A DNA stretch of 56,245 nucleotides from Clostridia bacterium (lineage in GTDB: Bacteria > Bacillota > Clostridia > Christensenellales > Aristaeellaceae), in NCBI GenBank assembly GCA_017516765.1, contig JAFXBE010000027.1, positions 1-56,245 of the forward strand, given 5' to 3'. The notes beneath the pieces are model-generated. The model had not been told where the DNA came from. It did no database searches and worked only from the letters and a program-made list of their open reading frames with translations. This document shows positions 8,688 through 16,869 of the stretch, in pieces; positions within the stretch are counted from its first letter, which is position 1; each line of letters begins with the position of its first letter. The position numbers were made by a program, and so were the translations under genes.

Positions 8688-8721
8688 ACACGCCGCAGGA
8701 ACCTTTCTGCGGCGTGTTTTT
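8688..8721 (+). terminator. Rho-independent terminator of sipW
   Basis: An 11-bp stem (8688-8698 with 8707-8717) followed by a T-run. Confidence 0.85.
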
Positions 8722-8741
8722 GCAAATACCGCGTTTTTCGC

Positions 8742-8770
8742 TTGTGTTCCGGATAAGGCTGTGCTATACT
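8742..8770 (+). promoter_or_regulatory. Promoter of the 8911-9333 gene
   Basis: TTGTGT (8742-8747), 17-base spacer, TATACT (8765-8770), about 140 bp before the start codon. Confidence 0.6.
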
Positions 8771-8910
8771 GTCCCTCCCCGCTTTACACTCACCCGACCA
8801 ACTCCATCAACAACCGGCTGATCAGATCCCCACAGGCAACCGCCCTATGCAGAGAATGCAATGTGTTTGCCGTGTGGAATACAGCCACAACGGAAAGGAA
8901 GGATCAGAAA

Positions 8911-9333
8911 ATGGCACAGTATGAAACGCGTTTGCATATCGTAGTGGAAGACCCGGAGGTCTGGAGCCGGTTTGAAGAAGCCGATGACGGCGGTCTCGGG
9001 TTGGCAGGGCTGGCTTCGGAGGAGGAGACCTCCTTTGTGCGTGTTGATTGGTCCCTGTGTGAAGAGGATCTGAAAGAACTGGTCGCCTGTCTGGCGGAGA
9101 CCATCGGTCGGGACGGCTTCATCCTTGCCGATACCACCGATGCCAACAGCGACGATCCCGACTATATCGTGTACTGGGCAGGGTACGGCATCCACGATGC
9201 TTCCTTCGAAGGCTCTGCCTACTGCATGGCGACCGATATCGAAGATCTGGAAAACTGTCTGGGCTTCGAGGACTATTTCTCCTTTACCGGGGATGAACTG
9301 GGCGTTCTGGCGGATCTGGGGATCGATCTGTAA
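8911..9333 (+). CDS. Small acidic protein of unknown function
   Basis: The 140-residue product is acidic with no signal peptide or membrane segment. It has an ordered look: RLHIVVEDPEVW, VRVDWSLCEEDLKELV, a DTTDANSDDPDYIVYW loop, and LENCLGFEDYFSF. I do not recognise the family. The ATG at 8911 has AAAGGAAGG upstream; the frame is open further upstream but without a binding site. It is a single-gene unit with its own promoter, and it faces the LCP gene across a shared terminator. Confidence 0.75.
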   Translation: MAQYETRLHIVVEDPEVWSRFEEADDGGLGLAGLASEEETSFVRVDWSLCEEDLKELVACLAETIGRDGFILADTTDANSDDPDYIVYWAGYGIHDASFEGSAYCMATDIEDLENCLGFEDYFSFTGDELGVLADLGIDL

Positions 9334-9359
9334 CCGGACAGGCTCTGCGCCCACAAGCA

Positions 9360-9396
9360 GCAACCGCCCCGTCTGCATGGCAGACGGGGCGGTTGC
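9360..9396. terminator. Bidirectional terminator between convergent genes
   Basis: A 16-bp perfect stem (9360-9375 with 9381-9396) lies between the stop codons of the genes ending at 9333 and 9412 and can serve both. Confidence 0.8.
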
Positions 9397-9411
9397 TGTA
9401 TTGGTTTTGGA

Positions 9412-10746
9412 TTATCGCCAGTCGATATCGGTATATTCGTTGATCAGGGGATCGCGGAACCAGAGGGCGTTGGAATTCCAGAGCACATCCTGCATGAAAC
9501 CCATGGAGAACGCCAGCTTCTCGCCCAGCATGCGCAGCTTGGAACGGGCGGCAGCCATTTCGCCGTCGGTCGTACCGGAGGTCGTGTCTGCGGCGGTGTC
9601 AAAGGCGGCGACCGCTGCATCGTAAAGGGTCTCCATCTCCGCCAGCATGGTCTGCTGTTCTTCGGTCAGGTCGGTCTTGGCCTGTGCGTGCTCGATGATC
9701 TTGCGGGCAATGTTGATCTGGCGGGAAGAGGGGAAGCCCACCTCCATCAGCCACTTGGTATAAGCGAAGCTGACGTAGGGCAGCTCCTGGGCATCGATGC
9801 CGTAAACCTCTTTGAGCACGGCGATGCGGTTTGCCTGATCCGTGAAGGTGAAGTTCCACTCGCTCAGCGCAAGCTTATACTCGCCGGAGAGCACATGGGA
9901 GCCGAGCTCGGACATATCGCCCAGCGAAAGCGCGGTTTCCGCCAGAGAGAGCAGCTCGGGCATGGAAAGGTCGGTCAGCACGTTGACCTCATCGCTGCCC
10001 AGCAGGCTGATCAGGTCGATGATGAGGGTGATGCCGTCCTGCTTGATCTTTTCCTTCATGGTTTCGAAGATGACCATGATCATGTCGCGTCCGCGGCGGG
10101 TGCGGCCAAGGTCGTTGTGATCCACCGTGGCATTCTTGCGGGCGCGCACATAGTCCATCACGCCCACGCCGTCCAGGTGCTGCATGCCCTTGGTATAGCG
10201 GATGCCGCTGTGACCGGTGTAGTTCATATCCATTTCGAAATCCACGCCGCCGATGGCATCCACCAGCTTGATCAGCGCAGCCATATCCACCGCAAAGTGA
10301 TTGTGGATCTCCACGCCGCCCAGCAGCCAGGTAACGGCTTCGCGGGTGCGGGCGATGCCTTCTTCTGCGGTTTCTGCGCAGTTGAGGGCGGCATTGAGCT
10401 TATACACGCCGTGTACGCCGGGCACGTAGGTGAAGGTATCGCGGGGCAGGGAAACGAGGGAAACGGTACCTTTGGTCTTGTTGATGGAGACCACCATGAC
10501 CATATCGGTGTGGCAGTCGTCCAGCACCTTTTTGCCGCCGCTGGCCCAGTCGCCGGAGTAATTGCCCAGATCGATACCGGCCAGAAGGATGTTGTGGAAT
10601 TCGTCTTCGGTCTCCACATGGGGCACATCCTGAGGGTCGATCAGGGGGTTTCTGGATCTTTCCAGCGCCGTGGCGGGCAATACGATACCGAGGCACAGCA
10701 CCAGCGTCAGCAGCAGGGATACCAGCTTCTTGATGTTGTTGATCAT
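9412..10746 (-). CDS. LytR-CpsA-Psr (LCP) family protein
   Basis: LCP enzymes move anionic or other glycopolymers from lipid carriers to the cell wall, acting outside the membrane. The 444-residue product begins with a signal peptide or anchor (INNIKKLVSLLLTLVLCLGIVLP). The LCP core follows: NILLAGID, DMVMVVSINK, SLPRDTFTYVPG with the family Arg/Asp pair, KLNAAL, VDFEMDMNY, and RARKNATVDHNDLGRTRRG. The C-terminal 150 residues are helical and unassigned. Start at 10746 with AAGGAG upstream. It has its own promoter. Confidence 0.85.
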   Translation of the reverse strand: MINNIKKLVSLLLTLVLCLGIVLPATALERSRNPLIDPQDVPHVETEDEFHNILLAGIDLGNYSGDWASGGKKVLDDCHTDMVMVVSINKTKGTVSLVSLPRDTFTYVPGVHGVYKLNAALNCAETAEEGIARTREAVTWLLGGVEIHNHFAVDMAALIKLVDAIGGVDFEMDMNYTGHSGIRYTKGMQHLDGVGVMDYVRARKNATVDHNDLGRTRRGRDMIMVIFETMKEKIKQDGITLIIDLISLLGSDEVNVLTDLSMPELLSLAETALSLGDMSELGSHVLSGEYKLALSEWNFTFTDQANRIAVLKEVYGIDAQELPYVSFAYTKWLMEVGFPSSRQINIARKIIEHAQAKTDLTEEQQTMLAEMETLYDAAVAAFDTAADTTSGTTDGEMAAARSKLRMLGEKLAFSMGFMQDVLWNSNALWFRDPLINEYTDIDWR

Positions 10747-10849
10747 TTGATTGCTCCTTGTTCTTGTTCGGGCACAGGCTCTCCCAGCAGAGAACCGGTG
10801 CTGTTTCGTGCGGTTTTCCGGCAGAAAAACCGCAGTTCGCAACAGATCC

Positions 10850-10878
10850 ATTATATACTATCCGATGTAGGGATGCAA
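10850..10878 (-). promoter_or_regulatory. Promoter of the LCP gene
   Basis: Minus strand TTGCAT (10873-10878), 17-base spacer, consensus TATAAT (10850-10855). Bases 10879-11000 between this and the next terminator show nothing I can name. Confidence 0.75.
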
Positions 10879-11000
10879 TGGGAAAATGCGGTGCGGCTTC
10901 CCCGCGCCGGTTCAGGAAACGCGATTGCTGCTGCCGGTCTGCGATCGCTGTGATGCAACGGTGCGGATCGATGCCTTTTGCCCGGGGTCTGCTGTAAAGC

Positions 11001-11035
11001 AAAAACCGAGCGAACCCTCCGGATCCGCTCGGTTT
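11001..11035 (-). terminator. Terminator of the esterase gene
   Basis: A 10-bp stem (11003-11012 with 11026-11035) with a T-run on the minus strand. Confidence 0.8.
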
Positions 11036-11052
11036 CCTGTTAACCCTGCCCC

Positions 11053-12003
11053 TTACTTGTCAAAGAATGTGGGCAGCGCGCAGTACATGATCAGCTCCAC
11101 GCTCTTGGTGCTGTGGCCGCCGCTGCACTGGGTGTAGTACAAGTTGCCATCGTTGAAGTTTTCGCAGTAGACAAAGGTTTCCGGCATCTGGCTCATGGCG
11201 TTGATCTGGGCGGTCATGCCCGGGTAGCCCACATCGCCTTCGCCGCCGCAGCCTGCGTAGATGAAGAAATCATCCTTGGTATATCCGGCAGCCTTCACGC
11301 TGTCGGCCAGCTTCAGGGCAGCTGCCGCCGCATCGCCGCCAAAGCTGGCGCCGCCGCAGCAGGGCATGTAGTATGCGATCTGATCCAGACTGTGCTCAAA
11401 GGTCGCCCAGCAGGAGACCGAGCCCATGGAGAAGCCGCTGTAGGCACGGTGGGTGCGGGAAGCGTGGATGGCTTCGGGGGTCACGTCATCGGCATAGGTG
11501 TGGTAGGCGCTTTCAAAAGCGGGGATCAGGTAGTTGTTCAGCTCGTACCAGAAGTTGCCGGCTGCCCAGAACTCGTCCTTGCCGGGCACGGCATAGGTGG
11601 GGGCCACCACCAGCAGGGGCTCGATGCGGCCCTTCTCGATCATGGCATCCAGCGCAAACTGCATGTTGGAAAAAGAGCCTGCGCCGCGGAAGAAGGTAGT
11701 GTAGCCGCCGCCGTGGCCGTGCATCAGGTACAGCACGTTGTAGCGGGTCTCGGTGTCGTTCTCGTCGTAGCCGTAGGGCACGTAGACCAGCGCTCTCTTG
11801 GTGTAGGGGGTGCCGTCCTCGGTCTGGGCATCGTAGGTGAACAGCACGGTCTTGCCCCGCTGGGTTACGCCGGTAATGTAGTTGGGATCCATTTCCTCAA
11901 AGGTGTTGTCGGGGAAGCCGGTCTTACGGGCGGGCTCCTCGGCGCAGGCAAAGCCGCTTACCATCAGCAGGGCAGCCAGCAGCAGCGCGAACAGTTTCTT
12001 CAT
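11053..12003 (-). CDS. Secreted esterase (alpha/beta hydrolase, feruloyl-esterase-like)
   Basis: The 316-residue product is an alpha/beta hydrolase of the esterase-D / XynZ feruloyl esterase type (PF00756-like). It has a signal peptide with FACAEE at about 18-23, which may be an AxA cleavage site or a loose lipobox. YNVLYLMHGHGGG gives the oxyanion-hole region, YSGFSMGS places the nucleophile serine in G-x-S-x-G, and SGGHSTKSVE near the C-terminus supplies the His. Likely job: removing acyl groups from plant polysaccharide outside the cell; the substrate is inferred from family only. Start at 12003 with AAAGGAGATGG upstream. Confidence 0.85.
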   Translation of the reverse strand: MKKLFALLLAALLMVSGFACAEEPARKTGFPDNTFEEMDPNYITGVTQRGKTVLFTYDAQTEDGTPYTKRALVYVPYGYDENDTETRYNVLYLMHGHGGGYTTFFRGAGSFSNMQFALDAMIEKGRIEPLLVVAPTYAVPGKDEFWAAGNFWYELNNYLIPAFESAYHTYADDVTPEAIHASRTHRAYSGFSMGSVSCWATFEHSLDQIAYYMPCCGGASFGGDAAAAALKLADSVKAAGYTKDDFFIYAGCGGEGDVGYPGMTAQINAMSQMPETFVYCENFNDGNLYYTQCSGGHSTKSVELIMYCALPTFFDK

Positions 12004-12050
12004 TGCGGACCATCTCCTTTGGCTGTGAAATAATGGGTTCCTGTTCTTTG

Positions 12051-12079
12051 AGTATATCGGAGCCGGGGAAGGATTTCAA
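12051..12079 (-). promoter_or_regulatory. Promoter of the esterase gene
   Basis: Minus strand TTGAAA (12074-12079), 17-base spacer, TATACT (12051-12056). Confidence 0.75.
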
Positions 12080-12266
12080 CGGCAGGGGCAGTCCCCTGTC
12101 GAATAAATGTGGGACAAAAATATGGCTTCTTTTTGGAGGAAATGTCTGCAGCAATGCTGCGCCCGGAAAGGGGCAGATCGTCCGGGACAGCAGACAATGC
12201 TGTATCGCAGTTGTTGATGTCCCGGATATCCTGCCCGTGACCTGAGCCGCCGCCGAATGTACAAAC

Positions 12267-12299
12267 AAAATCCCGGAACCCTGCCGGTTCCGGGATTTT
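12267..12299 (-). terminator. Terminator of the symporter gene
   Basis: A 14-bp perfect stem (12267-12280 with 12286-12299) that includes A-run and T-run edges, so it could work on both strands. Confidence 0.8.
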
Positions 12300-12322
12300 G
12301 CGGCTGCCGGTGTTTGCCCTGG

Positions 12323-13723
12323 TTATGCCGCGTCGGTCTTCTGCTTGCTGAAATGTTCCTTGATCAGCCTGAGCACCACGGGTGTCAGCAGGAAAACGCC
12401 GATCAGGTTAGGCACGGCCATAAAGCCGTTGAAGGTGTCGCTGATGCCCCAGATCAGCCCCAGATCGGTGGTGGCGCCCAGAATGGATACGAGGCAGTAG
12501 GCGATGTTGAACGGCAGCAGGATCCTGCTGCCCAGCAGGAACTCTGCGCAGCGTGCGCCGTAGAGACCCCAGCCCACGATGGTGGAGAAGGCGAAGCAGC
12601 ACATGGCAACGGCGGTGAAAATGGAAACCCAGTTGCCGTAAACATTGGTAAAGCCGCCGATGGTCAGCTCTGCACCTGCGGTCTGACCGTAGGGGATGCT
12701 GGTGCTGCCCAGCAGGATCACCAGCGCAGTCAGGGTGCAGACGACGATGGTATCCATAAACACTTCGAAGATGCCGTAAAGCCCCTGCTTGGCGGCATCG
12801 TCGGTATCGGCGCAGGCATGGGCGATGGACCCGGTACCCAGACCGGCTTCGTTGGAGAAGATGCCGCGGGAAACGCCCTTCTGCATGCTTACAAAGAAGC
12901 TGCCCACCACGCCGCCGGTAAAGGCGGAGGGGTTGAACGCACCCTGAAAGATGGAGGCGAACACGGCGGGCACCTTGTCGATGCGCAGCACGATCAGACC
13001 GATGCCCAGCACGATGTACAGCACAGCCATCACCGGCACCAGCTTTTCGGAAACGCGGCCGATGCGCTTGAGACCGCCGATCAGGATCAGCCCGACGATG
13101 ACGCAGATCACGATACCGATGATCAGGTTGCTCACGGAGAGGGAATCTGCGCTGAGAACGTTGTAGTTGATCAGCGCGGTATTGATGGAGGCAGTAATGG
13201 TGTTCACCTGGGTGGCGTTGCCGGTGCCGAACACGGCGCAAACGCCGAAGAAGGCATACAGGTAGGCCAGCCACATCCACTTTTTGCCCAGACCGTTTTT
13301 GATGTAGTACATGGGACCGCCCACATAATCGCCGTTCTTGTTGCGCTCACGGAAGTGAACAGCCAGCGTTACTTCGGCAAACTTGGTGCCCATGCCCAGC
13401 AAAGCGGATACCCACATCCAGAACACCGCGCCGGGGCCGCCGATGGCGATGGCGCCCGCCACACCGGCGATGTTGCCCGTACCCACAGTGGCGGACAGGG
13501 CGGTGCACACCGCCTGAAAGGGAGTCAGTGCGCCCTCGGCGGCTTTTTCTTTCTTGAAGAGCCGTCCAAGGGTGTTCTTCATGGCATAACCGAATTTGCG
13601 CAGGGGCAGAACGCCGGTGCGCACAGCCAGGTACAGACCTACGCCCAGAATGCACACCATGGCGGGCACGCCCCAGATAAAATCGTTGAGAACCTTGTTG
13701 ACGGAAGTGATGAATTCCAGCAT
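12323..13723 (-). CDS. Sodium:alanine/glycine symporter, AGCS family
   Basis: AGCS transporters bring alanine or glycine into the cell with sodium. The 466-residue product has many hydrophobic segments and the family signatures: TALSATVGTGNIAGVAGAI near 80-100, GPGAVFWMWVSALLGMGTKF, EVTLAVHFRE, YVGGPMYYI, and SRGIFSNEAGLGTGSIAHA. The length is normal for the family. The ATG at 13723 is chosen because GGAGG lies just upstream; an upstream in-frame ATG lacks a site. A TATACT lies at 13777-13782 on the minus strand, but no good -35 accompanies it. The gene is monocistronic with its own terminator. Confidence 0.92.
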   Translation of the reverse strand: MLEFITSVNKVLNDFIWGVPAMVCILGVGLYLAVRTGVLPLRKFGYAMKNTLGRLFKKEKAAEGALTPFQAVCTALSATVGTGNIAGVAGAIAIGGPGAVFWMWVSALLGMGTKFAEVTLAVHFRERNKNGDYVGGPMYYIKNGLGKKWMWLAYLYAFFGVCAVFGTGNATQVNTITASINTALINYNVLSADSLSVSNLIIGIVICVIVGLILIGGLKRIGRVSEKLVPVMAVLYIVLGIGLIVLRIDKVPAVFASIFQGAFNPSAFTGGVVGSFFVSMQKGVSRGIFSNEAGLGTGSIAHACADTDDAAKQGLYGIFEVFMDTIVVCTLTALVILLGSTSIPYGQTAGAELTIGGFTNVYGNWVSIFTAVAMCCFAFSTIVGWGLYGARCAEFLLGSRILLPFNIAYCLVSILGATTDLGLIWGISDTFNGFMAVPNLIGVFLLTPVVLRLIKEHFSKQKTDAA

Positions 13724-13899
13724 GGTTTCCTCCAATAAACGTATGGTTTTGCCGTTGCGTTAACACGAATGCAAACAGTATACCTTATCGGCGGGAAAAA
13801 ATCCAGCCATTGATGCTTTCTGTCCGGAAGCTGACAGATTCCTGCGTGCAGGGCGTATCCCGCTGCTGCAGCACGAAAGCATGTCTAAAGCGGGTCAAT

Positions 13900-13929
13900 T
13901 TGACGCAAAAACGGTTGGGATGATATACT
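13900..13929 (+). promoter_or_regulatory. Promoter of the P-loop gene and its leader
   Basis: TTGACG (13900-13905), 18-base spacer, TATACT (13924-13929). It is upstream of the leader peptide at 13959. Confidence 0.7.
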
Positions 13930-13958
13930 TGATCCGATTTGTACCGAAGGGAGGGAAA

Positions 13959-14000
13959 ATGGATGGTCATCAGAACGCGCAAGCATTTCTGAGTACATGA
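13959..14000 (+). CDS. Candidate 13-residue leader peptide
   Basis: An ATG at 13959 follows a strong GAAGGGAGGGAAA binding site and opens MDGHQNAQAFLST, then a stop. It lies between the promoter and the hairpin that precedes the P-loop gene, so it may be a regulatory leader ORF. The peptide matches nothing I know. Confidence 0.4.
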   Translation: MDGHQNAQAFLST

Positions 14001-14010
14001 AACTGTGTTG

Positions 14011-14043
14011 AATAGTTTTGTGTACTCTTCGTACAAAACTATT
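14011..14043 (+). promoter_or_regulatory. Bulged hairpin in the leader of the P-loop gene
   Basis: 14011-14019 pairs with 14035-14043, and GTAC pairs with GTAC inside; two bases bulge on the left arm. It ends a few bases before the GGAGG of the next gene. Confidence 0.5.
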
Positions 14044-14061
14044 TGATGGAGGATAAAAATC

Positions 14062-14709
14062 ATGGATATTCAGAACAATGCGATCAAAGCATATTTGCAG
14101 AATGTACTTTTCGTCACCGGTACTGCCTGCGGCGGAAAGAGCACCGTTTCCCGTGCCCTTGCACAGCGCCATGACCTGCTGCTGTTTCATATCGATCAAC
14201 AGTTTGACCGGCACCGGCAGCTGTCAGACCCGGCAAATCAACCGGCGATGAACAAAACCTTCCGGGATGCCGATGAGTTTTTTGGGCGAAGCGTGGAGGA
14301 ATACCGGCAATGGCTGCTTGCCAACACCCGGGAACAGCTGGATTTTGTGCTGCTGGACTTGATCCGGCTTTCGCAAGACCGGCTTGTGGTGTGCGATTGC
14401 CACCTGACGCTGGAGGAGGCCCGTCTCTTTACGGATCCGGCGCGTGTGGTTTTCCTGCTGAAGGAACCGTTCAATGTGATCGAAGATTACTGTAACCGCC
14501 CCGATCATCAGGGATTCAACAGCTTCATCAACAGTGCATCCGACCCGGTGAAGGCCAAGGCCACTTGCAACGAAACCCTTCGAAGCCTGAACGAGGACTT
14601 CTATCACGCCGTTAAGCGCAGCGAGTATTTCTGGGTGGAGCGCACACCGGACAGTACTGTGCAAAGGACAGTTGAAATGGTTGAACGGCATTTTGGTTTG
14701 CTACGGTAA
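14062..14709 (+). CDS. P-loop NTPase, kinase-like
   Basis: The 215-residue cytoplasmic product has a Walker A motif VTGTACGGKST at 18-28 and a Walker-B-like VVCDCHLTLEEARLF segment, resembling small nucleoside or shikimate-type kinases that bind ATP through the first strand. The substrate is not recognisable. The C-terminal part is helical with several Arg residues. Start at 14062, preceded by GGAGG. It is preceded by its own promoter, a leader ORF and a hairpin, and faces the BRCT gene across two terminator hairpins. Confidence 0.75.
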   Translation: MDIQNNAIKAYLQNVLFVTGTACGGKSTVSRALAQRHDLLLFHIDQQFDRHRQLSDPANQPAMNKTFRDADEFFGRSVEEYRQWLLANTREQLDFVLLDLIRLSQDRLVVCDCHLTLEEARLFTDPARVVFLLKEPFNVIEDYCNRPDHQGFNSFINSASDPVKAKATCNETLRSLNEDFYHAVKRSEYFWVERTPDSTVQRTVEMVERHFGLLR

Positions 14710-14719
14710 AGAAATAAAG

Positions 14720-14750
14720 GAGCTCCGCACGATTCGATCGTGCGGAGCTC
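14720..14750 (+). terminator. Terminator-like hairpin after the P-loop gene
   Basis: A 14-bp perfect stem (14720-14733 with 14737-14750) starts 11 bp past the stop. The T-tract is weak. Confidence 0.6.
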
Positions 14751-14788
14751 TGATTGTTGAAAAAGCCGCTTGTGGATCCTGCAACCCT

Positions 14789-14821
14789 CGGGAACGGTTG
14801 GGGCTGCCCCAACCGTTCCCG
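14789..14821. terminator. Strong hairpin between convergent genes
   Basis: A 15-bp perfect GC-rich stem (14789-14803 with 14807-14821) and three-base loop lie between the two convergent stop codons. Confidence 0.6.
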
Positions 14822-14850
14822 ACACCGCCTGCCCGGCGGGATTGGATGTT

Positions 14851-16869
14851 TTATTCGTCGTCCTCGTCGAAGTCCTCGTCGTATTCGTCATCGTCGTAGA
14901 ACTCGTCGTCATCATCGCAGTCCGGGTCATAATCCGGGTCGTAGGTGTTCAGCGTTGCGACCAGCGCATCGGACAGTTTGATTTCGTCGTATTTACCTTT
15001 TCCGTCAACAAGGTAGAATGTGGTGCGGTCGGGCGATTCCAGACTGGGCAGAACAGCCCGGATGCGCTCCATGATGGCGGCAAGGCGGTCTTCGCCGTTG
15101 TCCATGGTACGGGCGTCGGTGCGGCAGACGAGCGCGACGGTCATCATAATGCTGTAGGAGAAATCCCAGGAGATCAGCATCCATGCGGGATAGCCCTTGC
15201 TCAGGTTCTGGGCAAGACCGTCGTGCATTACGAAATAGCCTTTGGCATACACATCCTCCACAGGAAGAGCCTCCAGCCCCATTGCCTCCCTTAACGCAGC
15301 ATCTGCCAGCAGGGTTTCAACGACGGCCTTGTTGCTGGCTGCGTACTGCTCCAGAATGTTCTTGTCTTTGTTTTCTCCGTAAGAATAGTCGTTGTCGGTA
15401 AACCAGAGCGAGCAGGTACAGTAGAAATCGGAAAGGGCGTTGGTCTTGCAGGACATGAAATAGGTGTTGCCGATCCCCTCCACCTTTTTGTTGTTCAGCA
15501 TCCTGTTGAGGACGGAACAGATCTCCAGATGGCGGGCCTTGTAGCCGTCCAGATCCGCGAGCTCGTTTTTGCAGATCACCGTAAAGGTAAGCTCGGTGGT
15601 GTTGTCGCCGAGAATATCCTTTTTCATCTCTGTCTCCACACAGATGAAGCAATCCTGCGCTTCGAAATCCTCGATCGGGCCAATGACAAACCGGATGTAT
15701 CCCTTCTCACAGAGCTGCTCATAAGACATGCTTTCGAGCTTTTCCAGAGAAGCTGCATCCGTGGTGGTCAGGCAGTCCCGGGTGGGGATCAGCAGCAGCC
15801 GCTTCAGCTGTCCGTCATCACCCGCCCAGATGCCTGCCATCACTTTTTTCGTTGCTTCGGCGCGGGCAGCGCTGGCGGCTGCCATCACCGCCTTTTTCTG
15901 CTCGGAGATATGCCGTACCCATTGCCCGTCCTGCCATACCTCCATCACGATCGGTTGGGTTCCGTTGTCAACAACAAAGTCCAGCACGCCGCCTTCATAG
16001 GTCACTTCCCAGGCCTCTTCGCCAAGCTCATCCTCGTCCAACAGATCATCAAATTCGTCGGGATCGCCGAATCTTCTGATAAAGGCCGCTTCGGACAGAA
16101 TGGAAATGCCCAGCTCTCTGGCTTTTTTCATTTCGGAGGAAGCAGATTTGACGTCGTTGCAGATCAGATAATCGGTGTTTTTGGACACGCTCTCCGCGAC
16201 CCTGCCGCCGGACTCCTCGATGAATGCCACCAGCTCATCCCGGTTTTCATAGAACCGCAGCTTGCCGGTTACAACAAAGGTGAGTCCTTCGCAATTCTCG
16301 GTTTCGATATCGTCCGTATCATTATACTTGACGCTCATCCTGCTGCCGTCCTTGATCTCTGTGTACAGGCAGGGGCCCACTTCACCTTCGAAACCGTAGG
16401 TGTGTTCAATGTGGGCTTCTTCGATGGCCTCATCCATGCTGCCGAACGCCTTTTCCAAATCGGTGATCACTGCCTCGCGGGACCAGGTTTCCACGGCTTC
16501 CCAGTCCAGATGCGTTATGTCGGCGTTGTTCAGCAGGTCGATCAGTTCCCGGGCAAAGTCGGAATATTCGTCTGCTTCCTTCTGGGGATGGATCGACTCC
16601 ACCTCCCACAGAATGGCGGCGACCAGCCAGGCGGAGATGGAATCTGTGTCGGAAAAATACGGCAGGCTCCAGTTCTCGCCGCCGTCGATGAAGTCGCTCT
16701 CTCCGGAGGGGAGCACGATCTTCATTCTGTCGGAGAATTCTCCATCCTTTACGGATTTGAAGGTAATCCCGAGCCCCGTCAGCGCCTCGAAGAGCTTTTT
16801 GTTTTTGATGTTGAAGGCCAGAAAACTGCTGTCGCTGGAATTGGTCACAAAATCAGTTCTGAATTTCAT
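14851..16869 (-). CDS. BRCT-domain protein with N-terminal DFVTNSSDSSF motif
   Basis: The 672-residue product starts with KFRTDFVTNSSDSSFLAF, a variant of the FVTNSSSSSF opening found at the start of many otherwise unrelated clostridial proteins. A BRCT domain lies at about 192-265 (EGLTFVVTGKL, GGRVAESVSKNTDYLI, KARELGISILSEAAF), as in ligase-type DNA or protein-binding modules. The middle and C-terminal parts are unassigned, and the protein ends in about 30 mostly Asp/Glu/Tyr residues. Its ATG overlaps the stop of the radical SAM gene by four bases (ATGA), and GAGGAGG lies inside that gene's end, so the two are translationally coupled. Function unknown; it may be the substrate or partner of the radical SAM enzyme. 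Confidence 0.8.
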   Translation of the reverse strand: MKFRTDFVTNSSDSSFLAFNIKNKKLFEALTGLGITFKSVKDGEFSDRMKIVLPSGESDFIDGGENWSLPYFSDTDSISAWLVAAILWEVESIHPQKEADEYSDFARELIDLLNNADITHLDWEAVETWSREAVITDLEKAFGSMDEAIEEAHIEHTYGFEGEVGPCLYTEIKDGSRMSVKYNDTDDIETENCEGLTFVVTGKLRFYENRDELVAFIEESGGRVAESVSKNTDYLICNDVKSASSEMKKARELGISILSEAAFIRRFGDPDEFDDLLDEDELGEEAWEVTYEGGVLDFVVDNGTQPIVMEVWQDGQWVRHISEQKKAVMAAASAARAEATKKVMAGIWAGDDGQLKRLLLIPTRDCLTTTDAASLEKLESMSYEQLCEKGYIRFVIGPIEDFEAQDCFICVETEMKKDILGDNTTELTFTVICKNELADLDGYKARHLEICSVLNRMLNNKKVEGIGNTYFMSCKTNALSDFYCTCSLWFTDNDYSYGENKDKNILEQYAASNKAVVETLLADAALREAMGLEALPVEDVYAKGYFVMHDGLAQNLSKGYPAWMLISWDFSYSIMMTVALVCRTDARTMDNGEDRLAAIMERIRAVLPSLESPDRTTFYLVDGKGKYDEIKLSDALVATLNTYDPDYDPDCDDDDEFYDDDEYDEDFDEDDE

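Noticed and set aside
7223..8725. Long minus-strand open frame opposite sipW, continuous with the 6059-7222 gene
   Set aside because: It is antisense to the 36-bp repeats of sipW and encodes only low-complexity Arg/His-rich sequence. The real gene has a strong ribosome binding site at 7222.
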